Below are positions 34,525 through 44,327 of a DNA stretch of 64,000 nucleotides, in pieces. The translations under genes and the position numbers were made by a program. The notes beneath the pieces were generated by a model that ran no database searches, was not told where the DNA came from, and saw nothing but the letters and a program-made list of their open reading frames with translations. Position 1 is the stretch's first letter. Each line of letters starts with the position of its first letter. The stretch is from Sarcocystis neurona. Taxonomy: Eukaryota; Apicomplexa; Conoidasida; Eucoccidiorida; Sarcocystidae. The stretch spans positions 2,301,133 through 2,365,132 of the forward strand of contig KL647308.1 in the NCBI GenBank assembly GCA_000727475.1, read 5' to 3'.

Positions 34525-34626
34525 ACGGCAGCAGCAGCAGCAACGGCAGCAGCAGCAGCAACGGCAGCAGCAGCAGCAACAGCAGCGGCACCGGCAGCGG
34601 CAACAGCAGCAGCAGCGGCAGCAGAA
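33681..34626. repeat. Long CAG (Gln/Ala/Ser codon) tract interrupted by an assembly gap
   Basis: CAG/CGG triplets run without a break from 33681 into the gap and from 34493 to 34626. All + frames and one - frame are open. The gap 33822-34492 lies wholly within the tract, so the tract length is unknown. It may be part of an exon, but no strand can be chosen. Confidence 0.85.
33822..34492. other. Assembly gap (671 N)
   Basis: Run of N with CAG repeats on both sides, probably a repeat that could not be assembled. The size may be an estimate. Confidence 0.98.
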
Positions 34627-34924
34627 AGCGGACGCAGCAGTGTGTAGGTGTGTGTGGCTACACAGCGAGGGTTGCTAAGAAGAAAAGTGATACGAAGTGG
34701 GCTCGCGATCCAGCCGAGCAGCTAGAAGGAGCAAGCAACACACGCATGGAGAGCCTTTGACTTTCTTCGTTCTCCTCTTCCGCAGCAGGTTCTGCCGCTT
34801 ACGTGTCTCTTCCCGCCTTCTTCTTGTCTTTTTCAAGTGCTCTGTTGCAGATCCCTTTTTCTCCACCGTCTTTTTCTCTCTTCCGTCTCCTGTCTCTCCA
34901 TACAGATATAAGTACGTCTGGCAT

Positions 34925-35335
34925 TTATGTATGTTGTGGACGACGAGTGTACGTCGAAGACGCCTCAAGAAGCAAAGGAGACAGACGACCGGCTGCGTTC
35001 ACTTCCTCTACCCCTCGCCATGTGCACCACATACACAGAGAAATATTGAAAGGTACATGCATATACATGGATGTGTGTATAGAGACATCTGGACATGTAA
35101 GGGGGGGAAGGAAAGGCGTGCTGCTTTGTCTGTGGGAGGCGTCCGCAAAATTCACTGCGCGAGGAGACTGAGCCCCGGTATTGCAGCAGCAGCAACAGCA
35201 GCTGCTCGACGGGGGATGCGCAGCAAAGCGGTCACAACCAAATTCCCCTCCATTCTCCCCCCAACATTCCTCAAAACTGTCGTTTGTTCGTTTCCCCTGT
35301 CGAAATTCAGCCACTTCCACGTGTGTGTGCTGCAA
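34925..35335 (-). CDS. Exon candidate, unidentified
   Basis: The - frame reads EVAEFRQGKRTNDSFEECWG and NGGEFGCDRFAAHPPSSS, then a Cys run, then NTGAQSPRAVNFADASHRQS before TA-rich sequence. Only the part above about 35110 looks like protein. The + strand over the same DNA is Gln/Cys-rich. Borders are not defined. Confidence 0.25.
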   Translation of the reverse strand: MQHTHVEVAEFRQGKRTNDSFEECWGENGGEFGCDRFAAHPPSSSCCCCCCNTGAQSPRAVNFADASHRQSSTPFLPPLTCPDVSIHTSMYMHVPFNISLCMWCTWRGVEEVNAAGRLSPLLLEASSTYTRRPQHT

Positions 35336-35599
35336 GCGACGCCGATGCTGCTCCTGCTGCTCCGCCTGCCGCTCTCCCGCTGCCCATCAAGAAGGCACAC
35401 GGCGTCGGTCCACAAGTTCTCCCGCTGCTGCTGCTGCTTCTCCTCCTCCTTCTCTTCTTCTTTGCTCACGCACATTCAGCAAAGGCAGCTGCGGCGCTGG
35501 TCTCTCCCGCTGCTGCTGCAGCTCCTGCTGCTCCGCGACCCCTGCTGCTGCAGTTTATGTGTGTGTCTAGCACTGCTGCTGCTCCCATACGTCTGTGTG

Positions 35600-35984
35600 T
35601 CACTGTAGAGCCAACGCGGCGCTGCAGCAGCTGCTTGCTTCTTCTTCTTCTTCTTTTTGACAGGACGGCATCCTGTGCGCTGCTGCCATTCCTGCATCTG
35701 TTTCCCCCGCTGCTGCTGCTGCGGCGTGTCTGTCGCTCTGTGCCGTTTCTCGGGTCGAACGAGGGGTGTTGTCTTTGCTGCTCCTGCTGCTCTTCGGCCT
35801 TCGTGGTGGCAGCTGCCCCGCAGAAGGTACCGCTTCTCTGTGGTCCTGCTGCTGCTGCTGCAACGGCTTGAAATGTCTCTTCTTCCCCTCCCCTACCGCG
35901 GACAGACGAAGCGCGCGGGACAGTCGCGTCAACTCATTTGCAGCGAATCTCTGCAAGTGAAGAACATCTCTACCCGCTGTATTC
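35600..35984 (-). CDS. Exon candidate with amphipathic helix and Gln run
   Basis: The acceptor GGGAGAATGTAG precedes 35984 on the - strand. The frame reads RDVLHLQRFAANELTRLSRA, which is helical, then HFKPLQQQQQDHREAVPSAG, PPRRPKSSRSSKDNTPRST and a Glu run, ending at a stop at 35600. A donor-like GTAGGG after 35897 offers an earlier exit. The + strand alternative is Leu/Cys/Ala-rich. Unidentified. Confidence 0.38.
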
Positions 35985-36159
35985 CTACATTCTCCCAACC
36001 TTGCGTGCACATACATACATATGTATCTGCATGCAGGCTTACCTTCTTACTCACGTGGGTTATAACACTCCGTAGATAACAGCGCCTACACCCTCTCTAA
36101 AAGGCGTAGTAGATTCACAGAGACGAAAATATACATCTACTCACCGAGATATATACAGC

Positions 36160-36720
36160 GCTGTCTACCGATGTCTCCCTGCACCTCCTATGTTCTATCG
36201 ATATATATATATATATGTGTGTGCATATGTACATACATGCACATATATATCTATGTGGATATGTATGGGGAAAAAAACGTAGAGCTACTCGTGTACATAT
36301 ACGGTAGTGGCTCTGAACCTGGTCATATATATATGTGCGTGCGGCTTAATAGGAGAGATGAAAGTAGACCTATTCACATGCATATATATACGAACGTGTG
36401 GATAACTCTGTCTATTGAATATATCTGGAAATGCATATATATACCTCTCTGTCTGAAACTATTCATAGACACATATGTGTAGACGTACATATATATGCAG
36501 GGAAGAAAAGGCAGAGCTCTTCATATATTTGTAGACACCACTATCTCCTAGTGAATCTATCTGTGTGATATATATGGACAGGGCCAGAAACGTGGACTCA
36601 TGAAGGTGCGTGTATACCAGAGTCTCTAGAGCGTTATATATGTCTGTGGATACATATATGGAATATCTGCATGCATATATATATCTGCATATGCGTATGT
36701 GATGTATGTGTGTGTGTGCG
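36160..36720. repeat. Degenerate TA-block minisatellite
   Basis: Alternating TATATATG blocks and mixed blocks (GTAGAGCTACTCGTG, AAAGTAGACCTATTC, AAGGCAGAGCTCTTC) form units of about 60-75 bp, similar in design to 29097-29770. Non-coding. Confidence 0.55.
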
Positions 36721-37064
36721 TCTCTTCAGGAAATGAAGACACGTAGACAGAGCAGCTCTCTCTGCATTCATATCCATGTATATATGTTGTGGCAGAAGAA
36801 GCGAGAGAAGGACGGAGGAAGTATATATACATATATATATGTGTATATATGTATGTATATATATATGTATGTGTATGTGTTGTGGCAGGGGAAGAGAGGG
36901 AAGGCGGAAGAGATCTAGAGGCATGGGCAGAAGAGGAGATGCTGCAGGTTTTTTGTGCAGAGGAGAAGCTGCAGGTTTTTTGTTCTGTCTACTGAGGATG
37001 GGATGCACGAGTGTGTGTAACCACCTGCGTTGCTTTCGCTAGTGAGAAATAGAAGTGGAGCTTC

Positions 37065-37657
37065 TTGAGAATGCGCCGGCGCAGCGACGCCTTCATCTAC
37101 GAAGTGTTTTCGTCTGTGCGGCAAGCGGGACCCTCCCTCTCCTCGCCTCCTTCAGCAGCTGCAGCAGGGTGTGATGGTAACTCGCCTCGCCAGCGACAGC
37201 AGCAGGAGCAGCTGCAGCAAAGCTGCAGCAACGGGAGCAGTCGGAACGGGTGCAGCAGCAACAGCGGCAGTACAGCAGCAGCCGGACAGCAGGAACAGCA
37301 GCAGCGGCAACAGGAACGTGGGCAGCAGCAGCAGCAACGCTAGCAGCAGCAACGGCAGCAGCACTAACCGCCGCAGAAATATTCAGAACGACCGCAGCAG
37401 GCGTCACAGCAACCTGCGTGATTCGTAGCATTTGCGGCAGCAGCAGGATCGACGGCAGCAACAACGTTGGCGGGAGCACCGGCAGCAGACGCACTAGCAG
37501 CAGCAGAGGCAGCACCAACAACAGAAGTGGGATTGACAGCCGAAACGGCAAGGCGTCGCGTGGGTGCTGCTCTATTTCTGCGGCGGCCGCTTCATCTGCA
37601 GAGAGGCAGCATTTGCAGAGGACAGCATTCATTTTCCACCTCGAAGTTCACGCCTGA
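37065..37657. other. CAG-rich block with exon candidates on both strands
   Basis: On the + strand an ATG at 37071 starts MRRRSDAFIYEVFSSVRQAG, followed by Pro/Ala and Gln-rich sequence to 37343. On the - strand the frame ending at 37093 reads GEASYHHTLLQLLKEARRGR after Ala/Cys runs. Both look plausible and overlap antisense. I could not decide and call no gene. Confidence 0.35.
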
Positions 37658-37894
37658 AGAACGGGTGGGGTCACTTCTTGAAGAAATCTGTCAGAAGTTG
37701 ATACGTACACATCTTCACGTGTACACACATATATGCAGCACATCATCTTCTCAACATATCAGTGCATACGTGTGGGGCCTGAGTCTTGGGAAGGTGCTTG
37801 AGAGCTGGTGGAAGAATAACAAGAATGTACGTATCTGTGACACACGTGTGCGTCTGTCTTTTACTTTTCCTCGCCTCTTTTTTCTCTCCTCCCG

Positions 37895-38056
37895 GGTGTA
37901 TGTACACCGCAGCACGGTGTATGTACACCGCAGCACGGTGGATGTACACCCCACGGAAAGAAGTCCTCATCTCTGCGTCGCAGAATTTCGTGTGTGGGTC
38001 TGCACATAGCGACAGAGCTGCGGTGTATGTACACTGCAGTGCGGTGTACATACACC
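37895..38056. repeat. Cluster of five copies of the GGTGTAYGTACACC palindromic motif
   Basis: Copies at 37895-37908 and 37916-37929 (21-bp tandem spacing), 37937-37950, 38020-38033 (within CTGC...GCAG) and 38043-38056. The last two cores differ by a C/T or T/C change. The third and fifth copies are each followed by similar tails: CCACGGAAAGAAGTCCTCAT with GCGTCGCAGAATTTCGTGTG, and CGAGAAACAGACGTCCTGTT with GCGTTGTCGAACTTGGTGTG. Confidence 0.8.
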
Positions 38057-38099
38057 CGAGAAACAGACGTCCTGTTTCCTGCGTTGTCGAACTTGGTGT

Positions 38100-38630
38100 G
38101 TGGACGCACACGTAGACGCATCCCACTTTCCCTGTCTGCGTCTATATCAACTTGCGCGTAAATTTCCACATGTGAGGGCCCCAGGAGGAAAGAAGCAGCT
38201 TCTTCTCTACTTCTGCTTGACGTTTCTCTGGCGAAGGGGAGACTACACTTGCCAGCTCTTCAGGTACACGTGCTGCAGCTGCGATACAGCAGCGCCTCCG
38301 TGGGGCTCTCGCTTTCCCTCTCTGTCTCGACTCGCTGACGGCGTCCTCTTCTTCAAATTGGTGGGTGTCGGCAAGTCACTCCTGCGCCTATTTTCCGCGT
38401 GTAGTTCTCTTTTTCTCTTCTTCAACGACAGTCGCTGCTGTTCTACGCATGCAGTTTCCCTTCCTTCTTCCTCTCTGTTTCTGCCCCTCTCTTCTCCTCT
38501 GTGTCTCAACAGACTGGCAGCAGGAAACGACGGACACTTCTCTACAACTCTCCTAGTCGCAGTCCTTCCTCTGTCACCGGGTCACATATATATATGTATA
38601 TGTACACGCTTCCATACTTGTATATGAACA
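38100..38630. other. Non-repeat stretch, pyrimidine-rich at 38300-38560; no gene assigned
   Basis: A + frame is open from 38100 to 38627 (GDYTCQLFRYTCCSC, then Phe/Leu/Ser-rich). A - frame is open at 38243-38509 (KRELHAENRRRSDLPTPTNL). The pyrimidine bias on + fits a + strand intron or - strand coding. Unresolved. Confidence 0.3.
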
Positions 38631-38960
38631 TATTACACGTGTGCTTCTCTCTATACATGTAGAAGTATACACAGATATAGGCGTGTTTCTTCTTTGTCTG
38701 TATAGATATATGTGTATATGTATGCAGATATAGATGGGTGTTTTCCCATCTGTCTCTATATATATGTGTGTGTGGGCAGATAGAGGCGCGTGTTTCTCCT
38801 GCTGTCTCTCCAGGTGGATGTGTGTTCCTTTTTCCGTCGATGTGCGTTTCTTCTTTTTTCGACGTCTGTTTGTCCTTCTGTCTCTCGAAATGAATGTGTG
38901 TGTTTCTTCTCTGTATGTGTGTCTCTCTCCCTGTGTATGGAGCATAGACGTCTATTGTAT
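38600..38960. repeat. Degenerate minisatellite, units about 55-70 bp
   Basis: Units of the form AGATATAGGCGTGTTTCTTC then TTTGTCTGTATAGATATATG recur five to six times. Read on the - strand they give a repeating peptide (ERQQEKHAPLSAHTHIYIE type), but stops and length variation argue against coding. Confidence 0.65.
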
Positions 38961-39179
38961 ATGTGTGCTTCTCGCTCTCGCTATGTGGATATGTTTATAC
39001 GTGAGAGATTTTCAAGTAAATAGAGGAAACGCATTCGTATTTGTAGATGTGTGTACATATCCGTAGACCTCCTCTCTTCGAGAAAGGGCTGGGCAGTCTA
39101 CACACGTAAAAGCAGTACCGCAGGTACGACCCTGTGCCGACCCCACGCAGCCGAATATGCAAATTAACCAGGAACCACA

Positions 39180-39400
39180 GCTATTCCGTTCACACATATA
39201 TATATATATGTGTGTCTATACAAATATACATATATATCTATATATACGTATGAAACGATGTATACATATGTATATACATAGATATGTGTCTATGTATATA
39301 TACATATATATATGCTTACATGTATGTAAATATATATTTGGACGCGTATAATATGTTTGCGGATGTATGCATACCTATATACATATGTGTGTGTGTGTGT
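39180..39400. repeat. TATA/TACA microsatellite
   Basis: Mixed TATATATATG, TATATACATA and GTGTGTGT runs. Non-coding. The rest of 38960-39600 shows no gene. Confidence 0.7.
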
Positions 39401-39605
39401 ACTTGGAATGCTTCTGTCCCATGTGTTTGTCTATGATTTGTATCTGTGTATGTGACTTTTTCTCTCTTCCTCTCTAAATTCCCTCCATCTATGATTATAT
39501 ATACTGAAATGTAGGGAACTACAGACGGGAGAGTGTCCACACGTGGAGGGAAGGGCGCGCGGGGTCCGCCTTCTCTGTGTGTCTCTCTGGGACGACCCGG
39601 TGCGC

Positions 39606-39619
39606 GGTGTACGTACACC
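39606..39619. repeat. GGTGTACGTACACC palindrome copy
   Basis: Perfect 14-bp core, preceded by TGCGC and followed by ACCGCCG. Confidence 0.85.
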
Positions 39620-39798
39620 ACCGCCGTCCGTCCGAGTGTCGGTGTCTGTGTGTGTACACTCGTAGATATCACTGCATCTTTTTATAAAAAGAAAACTCAA
39701 CGACGAACTCCCCTGCAGGAATTCACTTGGACGAAATTTGGTCGTTGACCGATTCGCTGCGTCTCTTCTTCTCTCGTCTCTTTTCACTGCTGCGCTGA

Positions 39799-39812
39799 GG
39801 TGTACGTACACC
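39799..39812. repeat. GGTGTACGTACACC palindrome copy
   Basis: Perfect 14-bp core preceded by TGCGCTGA and followed by ACAGCCC, 193 bp from the previous copy. Confidence 0.85.
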
Positions 39813-40009
39813 ACAGCCCAGTCGTTCTTGCTGCCTGCCTGCGGGCGCCGATGTTTAAAGACCCACGCGGACCTTTTTTCACCGCTGCTTCTCCTGGCTT
39901 GTCCCTTCGCAGCTGCGCGCCACGATAAGCGCGAGCGCGCGCGGGTCGCACATTTCCGTTTTCCTCCTGTTTTTCATATAAATAGCGAGACGCAAAGGAA
40001 AGGTGATAT

Positions 40010-40622
40010 CAGAGCCAACTAGACAGAAGTGTGAAACTCTACGGAGACGCGTGAAATCCTGTGTAAATACAGATGTCCACCAAAATGGGAAGTTCTACGA
40101 AAGTGTGAAATTCTGTCGAAGCGTAGAATTCTACGGAAGTCTAAATTTCTATGGAAGGACAAACTCAATACAAAATTTCAAGGAAGTGTAGAATTCTATG
40201 GAGGTGTAAAGTTCAACGGAACGATAGACACATATGGGGGGATAGAAGTGTATGAAGGTGTAAACTCCTATGGAAGTACAGAATTCCGTGAGAGTGCAAG
40301 ATTCTGTGGTTCTGCGGAAATGTAAGGATGTGCAGAATTTCACGGAAGTATGAAATTGTATGCAAGAGGAGAAAATTCTATGGAAGGATAAAGTTCCACG
40401 GAAGTGTAAAGCTCTACGGAAATGTAAAATTAGTATGAAATTCTGTCTAAGATGAAAAGATCTAGTCAAATACAGACATTAAAGTGTATGGAAGTACAGA
40501 AGTCTGTTGAAGTGTAATATTCTGCGGAGGTCTACAGCTCTACACGGAAGTATAAAATTTCATGGAAGTACATATTTTGTGGAAGTCCAGAGTTCCGGAA
40601 AGATCTATAATACTCTGAACAA
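40010..40622. repeat. Minisatellite with a unit near 20 bp (GGAAGTGTAAAATTCTACG)
   Basis: About 30 degenerate copies of GGAAGTGTAAAATTCTACG / GGAAGTACAGAATTCTGTG follow one another. The spacing varies between about 17 and 23 bp, so the array is not kept in frame. The - strand ORF at 40149-40469 is a chance reading (FCTSIEFYTSLKFC-type peptide). Sequence either side (39820-40000 and 40625-40970) shows no gene. Confidence 0.85.
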
Positions 40623-40972
40623 GTAGAATTTCCTCCCTCCTCTCCGTGTCCGCATGAACGACGGAGACCTCTAGAAGTCGCTGCCAGCGAAGGAGACGCT
40701 GCAAATTCTCACACCCATAATAAAGTGTTGATCTTTCTGTTGATCTACATCTACCACAACGTCCACACCTGCGTCAAAGTTATCCGTAACATGCGTCTTC
40801 ACGGCCATGGGAGAATACCTGGGCTGCAGGTCCTGCGCCGACATGTAAGAAGGACGGGGTGTACACGCATGTGGTAGGCACCTGCATATCCGTAATTATC
40901 TGCCGATACTGCAATATGAGTGTCGGGCATTTTTCTCTGTGCGTGTGTCTGTAATGAGACATTTACAAATTT

Positions 40973-41866
40973 TCATAATTTTGCGCCGTCACTGCGCCGT
41001 CGCTGCCTGCTGCTGACCATCTCGCAGGTCGTATGGAGTAGCGGACGAACGTCTACGTCAAAAGGAGGACTTGTCAGAGAAGACACACGCGAGCGGGAAA
41101 GTGAGAACTTCCCCCGCGGAGCCACATATGCGTCACCTGCCGCGGGTCGAGCAGCGACAACGAAAACAGCCGCAGCAGCAGCAAGAGCAGCAGGAGGAAG
41201 GACGGCAGCAGCAGAGAAAGGAGGAGCAGTAGCAGCAGCAGGAGGGCTGGCTGCGACTCGACGTTTTTGTGAAGAAGCAACTGCAGCAGGAGGCGCCGTG
41301 GCCCTTCCTGCAGCTGCAGCAACACCCGAGTTCGACGTACAAGGGTGGGCGGTGCTCACGGCAGCAGAGGTGCGAAGGGGGATGGCCAGGAATGATGCAG
41401 GAGAAGCAGGAGCAGAAGAACAGGCAGGGGAAGTCGCGACAACTTCAACGAGAGAAGAAACTTCTGCGCATTCAAAAGCAGTGCGAAGCGTTTGACGAGG
41501 GCTTAGGACTGCGACGGGACGAGAAGGAGGAGGAGAAGAAAAGGAGGCAACCCGACCGCCAGGAGGAGCGGCTTCAACAGGAACAGCTACTGCCTGACAT
41601 GCGTGCTGCTGCAGTTGCTCGGTTTGCTGCTCTTGCTGCTGCTCCGTTTCTTCCCTCGCGCAGCACCATTCCCCGTTCTTATACGGACGTCTCTGCTGCT
41701 GCAGGCCTGCTGCTCGTTGCGATCTGCAGACTTTTTCTCCTTGCTGCGTCGTTGTCCCTCGGCGCCTTGTCAGACGCTCCTGCTGCTGCCTCGGCTTTCG
41801 TCTGCCGCTCCTTCGCACATATGCACTCACCTCCCCCACCACTTTGGGCCCCAGCAGCTGCGTCAT
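40973..41866 (-). CDS. Ala/Ser/Pro-rich coding candidate
   Basis: The - frame is open for 297 residues with long semi-ordinary stretches: ACQAVAVPVEAAPPGGRVAS, SPRQTLRTAFECAEVSSLVE and FSLSRSRVSSLTSPPFDVDV, separated by Ala runs. A GTGAGT donor after 41831 would end an upstream - strand exon reading QREKKDLQMTQLLGPKVVGE. The + strand is also open over much of the region (REKKLLRIQKQCEAFDEGLG at about 41451-41510), so the strand is not secure. Unidentified. Confidence 0.3.
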   Translation of the reverse strand: MTQLLGPKVVGEVSAYVRRSGRRKPRQQQERLTRRRGTTTQQGEKVCRSQRAAGLQQQRRPYKNGEWCCAREETEQQQEQQTEQLQQHACQAVAVPVEAAPPGGRVASFSSPPPSRPVAVLSPRQTLRTAFECAEVSSLVEVVATSPACSSAPASPASFLAIPLRTSAAVSTAHPCTSNSGVAAAAGRATAPPAAVASSQKRRVAASPPAAATAPPFSAAAVLPPAALAAAAAVFVVAARPAAGDAYVAPRGKFSLSRSRVSSLTSPPFDVDVRPLLHTTCEMVSSRQRRRSDGAKL

Positions 41867-42735
41867 CTGCAGGTCCTTTTTCTCCCGCTGCTGCTTCTTC
41901 TGCTGTCCCTGCTGCTGCTGATACGTCCTCCCCTACTGCGGGTCGCTGTCCAGCGACGCCTGCGCGTCTCTGTTTCTGTGCCCGCAGCTTCTCGGCCCTG
42001 TACATGGTGAAGCACAAAAAATATCAGCGTAAGCGAACAGGCATTTGTCTGTCACTAATTCTCGTCTACAAATGTAGCGAAATCCACTTAAGGAAGAATT
42101 CGTATGTATACACATATCTCGGCACACATGTACATATAGATATGTAATACCAGCAGAAGCTAGACTTCGTTGGCGCGCACACACATACACGCATACGTAT
42201 CTGTAAAGTGCCGGCGGGCAGGCACGAAATGACTCGTGTGTACACAAGTCTTCGTGTGCAAATGTGTGGAAGACGAACCGGTAAGTAAGAATTCACCTGT
42301 GCACACACACCGACTCCAGCACCTATACTGTAAAATACCCAGGGAAAGCAAGAAGTAGTTTGTACACACAAGTGTTCAAACATGCTCGCTTGTGTAGAAA
42401 GCTACACGTGTATAGATATAGAAACAATGCACGCTTTGTCACTTAACACTTGTGAAATCACTTCCTCTCTCTAATTTGTGTGAACAAAAACAGTGTGGAT
42501 ACGTCTCTGCTTAATCCCGCCACATCCCCGGGAACTGCGGAGAAAAACAGCCACTCCGTCGTCATCGCCTCCCAACGCAGCAGCTCGGGACGATCTTTTT
42601 TCTTGCGATTGCGAGTAAATTCGCCGAATTGATATCCGTGTGTGGGATTTTGGAATCCACGCAGATACAGCAGCCCCGAAAAGAAACGATCTGCTTGCTA
42701 CTGTAGTGTAGGTGTACTGGCGTGAGGGTAGATAC

Positions 42736-42970
42736 ACACCTGTATTTTTGGAGCACGCGCTCGAGAGAAACACAGAATAAACACACTATTCAAGAGCTCT
42801 TTTGTGTGGCTCTGGCGACGAAAACGTAGACACGTGCGTCTACGTATTCGTGGAGCACGCTCTCGGCAGAGAGATATACTCGTAAAACACAGGAGGATAA
42901 TAATAGGCAGTTCTAAATTATTCCTCTGCGTGACCCTGGCCATGAAAGCAGCTGCGGAGACATGCCCCTA
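42736..42970. repeat. Two diverged tandem copies, unit about 110 bp
   Basis: GTATTTTTGGAGCACGCGCT at 42737 and GTATTCGTGGAGCACGCTCT at about 42844 head two copies. Each then has GAGA-rich sequence, an AAACACAGRA motif, TTTTGTGTGGCTCTGGCGAC or CTCTGCGTGACCCTGGCCAT, and a GTAGACACGTGCGTCTAC or GAGACATGCCCCTACAG end. No coding sense in either copy. Confidence 0.6.
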
Positions 42971-43042
42971 CAGACGAACACATACGTGTGTGTACGAATA
43001 CTTGCAGCGTTGACTGTGCGGCACAGACCTGCGAGGATATAC

Positions 43043-43269
43043 CGTCTTCTTTGATGTGAAGCCATCCGGTGTTCGCATCTGTCCTCAGCACAAATCGAAG
43101 TATATATCGCAATCCATCAGTGTCGTGTGCGCGCCTGGGAGACGCACGCGTGCAGGTCTTTGTCGGCGTGGCGACCATCGGGGGCAGGCAGCTGCACTCG
43201 GGTCTCTTTTTCTTTGCCTCATTATGGGCCTCTCTCGTTCCGTGGCTGGAGGCCTCGTCCTCTACGCCG
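43043..43269 (-). CDS. Exon candidate, unidentified
   Basis: On the - strand the acceptor TCTAATCTTCAACAG precedes 43269 and a GTATAT donor follows 43043. The 227-nt frame reads GVEDEASSHGTREAHNEAKK, then CLPPMVATPTKTCTRASPRR and TDGLRYILRFVLRTDANTGW ending LHIKEDG. The second half resembles a beta-strand-rich extracellular or adhesion-type module, but no family is certain. It may belong with the - strand exon at 45533-45696, in which case uS14 would sit antisense in its intron. Confidence 0.38.
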
Positions 43270-43299
43270 CTGTTGAAGATTAGAATACGACAGAGCATC

Positions 43300-44001
43300 C
43301 CGTGAATCCCCTGCTTCTGGGGTGTTTCTCAGCGCTCCTCTTCACTTCTGCCACTGCTGTGCAACCTGATTCCACCAACTTCTTTTCTCGTGCGGGCTTC
43401 CTCGTTTTTCTCAGGCTTCCGTATGAACTACGCTTGTGACCACTTTTTCTCTGCCAGATTCACTGAGACAGCTGCAGACTCTTAGTGCAAGGTTGACTTG
43501 TTCACTGCTGTTTCATGTGCGAAGGTACCCTTGCTGTTCGTGCTTTCTGGTATCTTGCGCAATAAAACCACTGCATTCCTCCACTTCCTCTTTTTCTCAA
43601 CCTTCTTCTCGAATGGCTTCCGTCTGTCTATCTATTCAGTCTCTGCTCCTACCTGTCTCGGTAGTCTCTCCCTACGTCTTTTCCTTTAGTCGCCCTGTCT
43701 CCGTTTCTCTCTTTCTCCCCATTCTACGTTTCTCCACTCTTCACACCTGTCCGTGCGGCAGCTGTCCCTTGGTCTTTCATCTCTCCCTCTCTGTGTGTGT
43801 CTCTCTCTTTTCGTATCCCTCTCTTCCTCATGCACTCTCCACGTCTCCGTCCCGTTTTCCACATGACATTTGGTGTTCTCTTCTTCCTCCTGTATTTCCC
43901 GAATTGTGTCCTGCGTCTCCACTATGTTTACTCGACACCTGCTTTCGTGTTTTGTCTCAATTGTGAATGCTTCTCTATGTTTATACCTCTCTTCTTTCCA
44001 G
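43300..44001 (+). other. Pyrimidine-rich presumed intron before the uS14 exon
   Basis: About 700 bp is strongly T/C-biased on the + strand and ends CTTCTTTCCAG at 44001, right before the conserved uS14 sequence. A long ORF across it (43436-43966) is Ser/Phe/Leu/Pro-rich, as expected of a translated pyrimidine tract, and is not a gene. Confidence 0.6.
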
Positions 44002-44327
44002 TTGCTACGGATAATCTGTTCATTGGCTTGAGCGACGCCCAAGTACAGCGTAATCTACGTCGAAAGCAGATGGCCATCGATTACCGTCCACTGCGGCAAC
44101 TGTACATCCAGCGTATCCAACTGGCGCGATCTATGGATGAAAAGCTCGACTGGCAGTACAGATTACAGAAGTTACCTCGTGACTCCTCACGCACTCGCTA
44201 CCGTAATCGCTGTCACCTTTGTGGCCGCCCGCGCGGTTACTTCCGATTTTTCGGTCTCTGTAGGATCCACGCCCTCGAAAATATACGAAACACAAATTTC
44301 CCCGGGTTCACGAAGGCGGAATGGTGA
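44002..44327 (+). CDS. Organellar (bacterial-type) ribosomal protein uS14, main exon
   Basis: This exon encodes 108 residues to the TGA at 44325-44327. It holds the whole bacterial uS14 core: a basic N-terminal helix (AQVQRNLRRKQMAIDYRPLR), LDWQYRLQKLPRDSSRTRYR, then NRCHLCGRPRGYFRFFGLCR and the closing FPGFTKAEW. LPRDSS, RNRC, GRPRG and FGLCRI are family signatures. uS14 sits in the head of the small subunit. The bacterial protein is about 100 residues, so this exon is nearly full length and an upstream exon should carry the targeting peptide. The exon starts two bases into a codon after a good acceptor (CTTCTTTCCAG). Cysteines form C-x2-C-x12-C-x2-H, a possible zinc site with His in the fourth position. 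Apicoplast or mitochondrial destination cannot be decided without the leader. Confidence 0.88.

Noticed and set aside
40149..40469. - strand ORF with FCTSIEFYTSLKFC-type repeating peptide
   Set aside because: The underlying minisatellite varies in unit length and is not kept in frame; the ORF is a chance opening.
43436..43966. 176-residue + strand ORF before uS14
   Set aside because: Ser/Phe/Leu/Pro-rich translation of a polypyrimidine intron.
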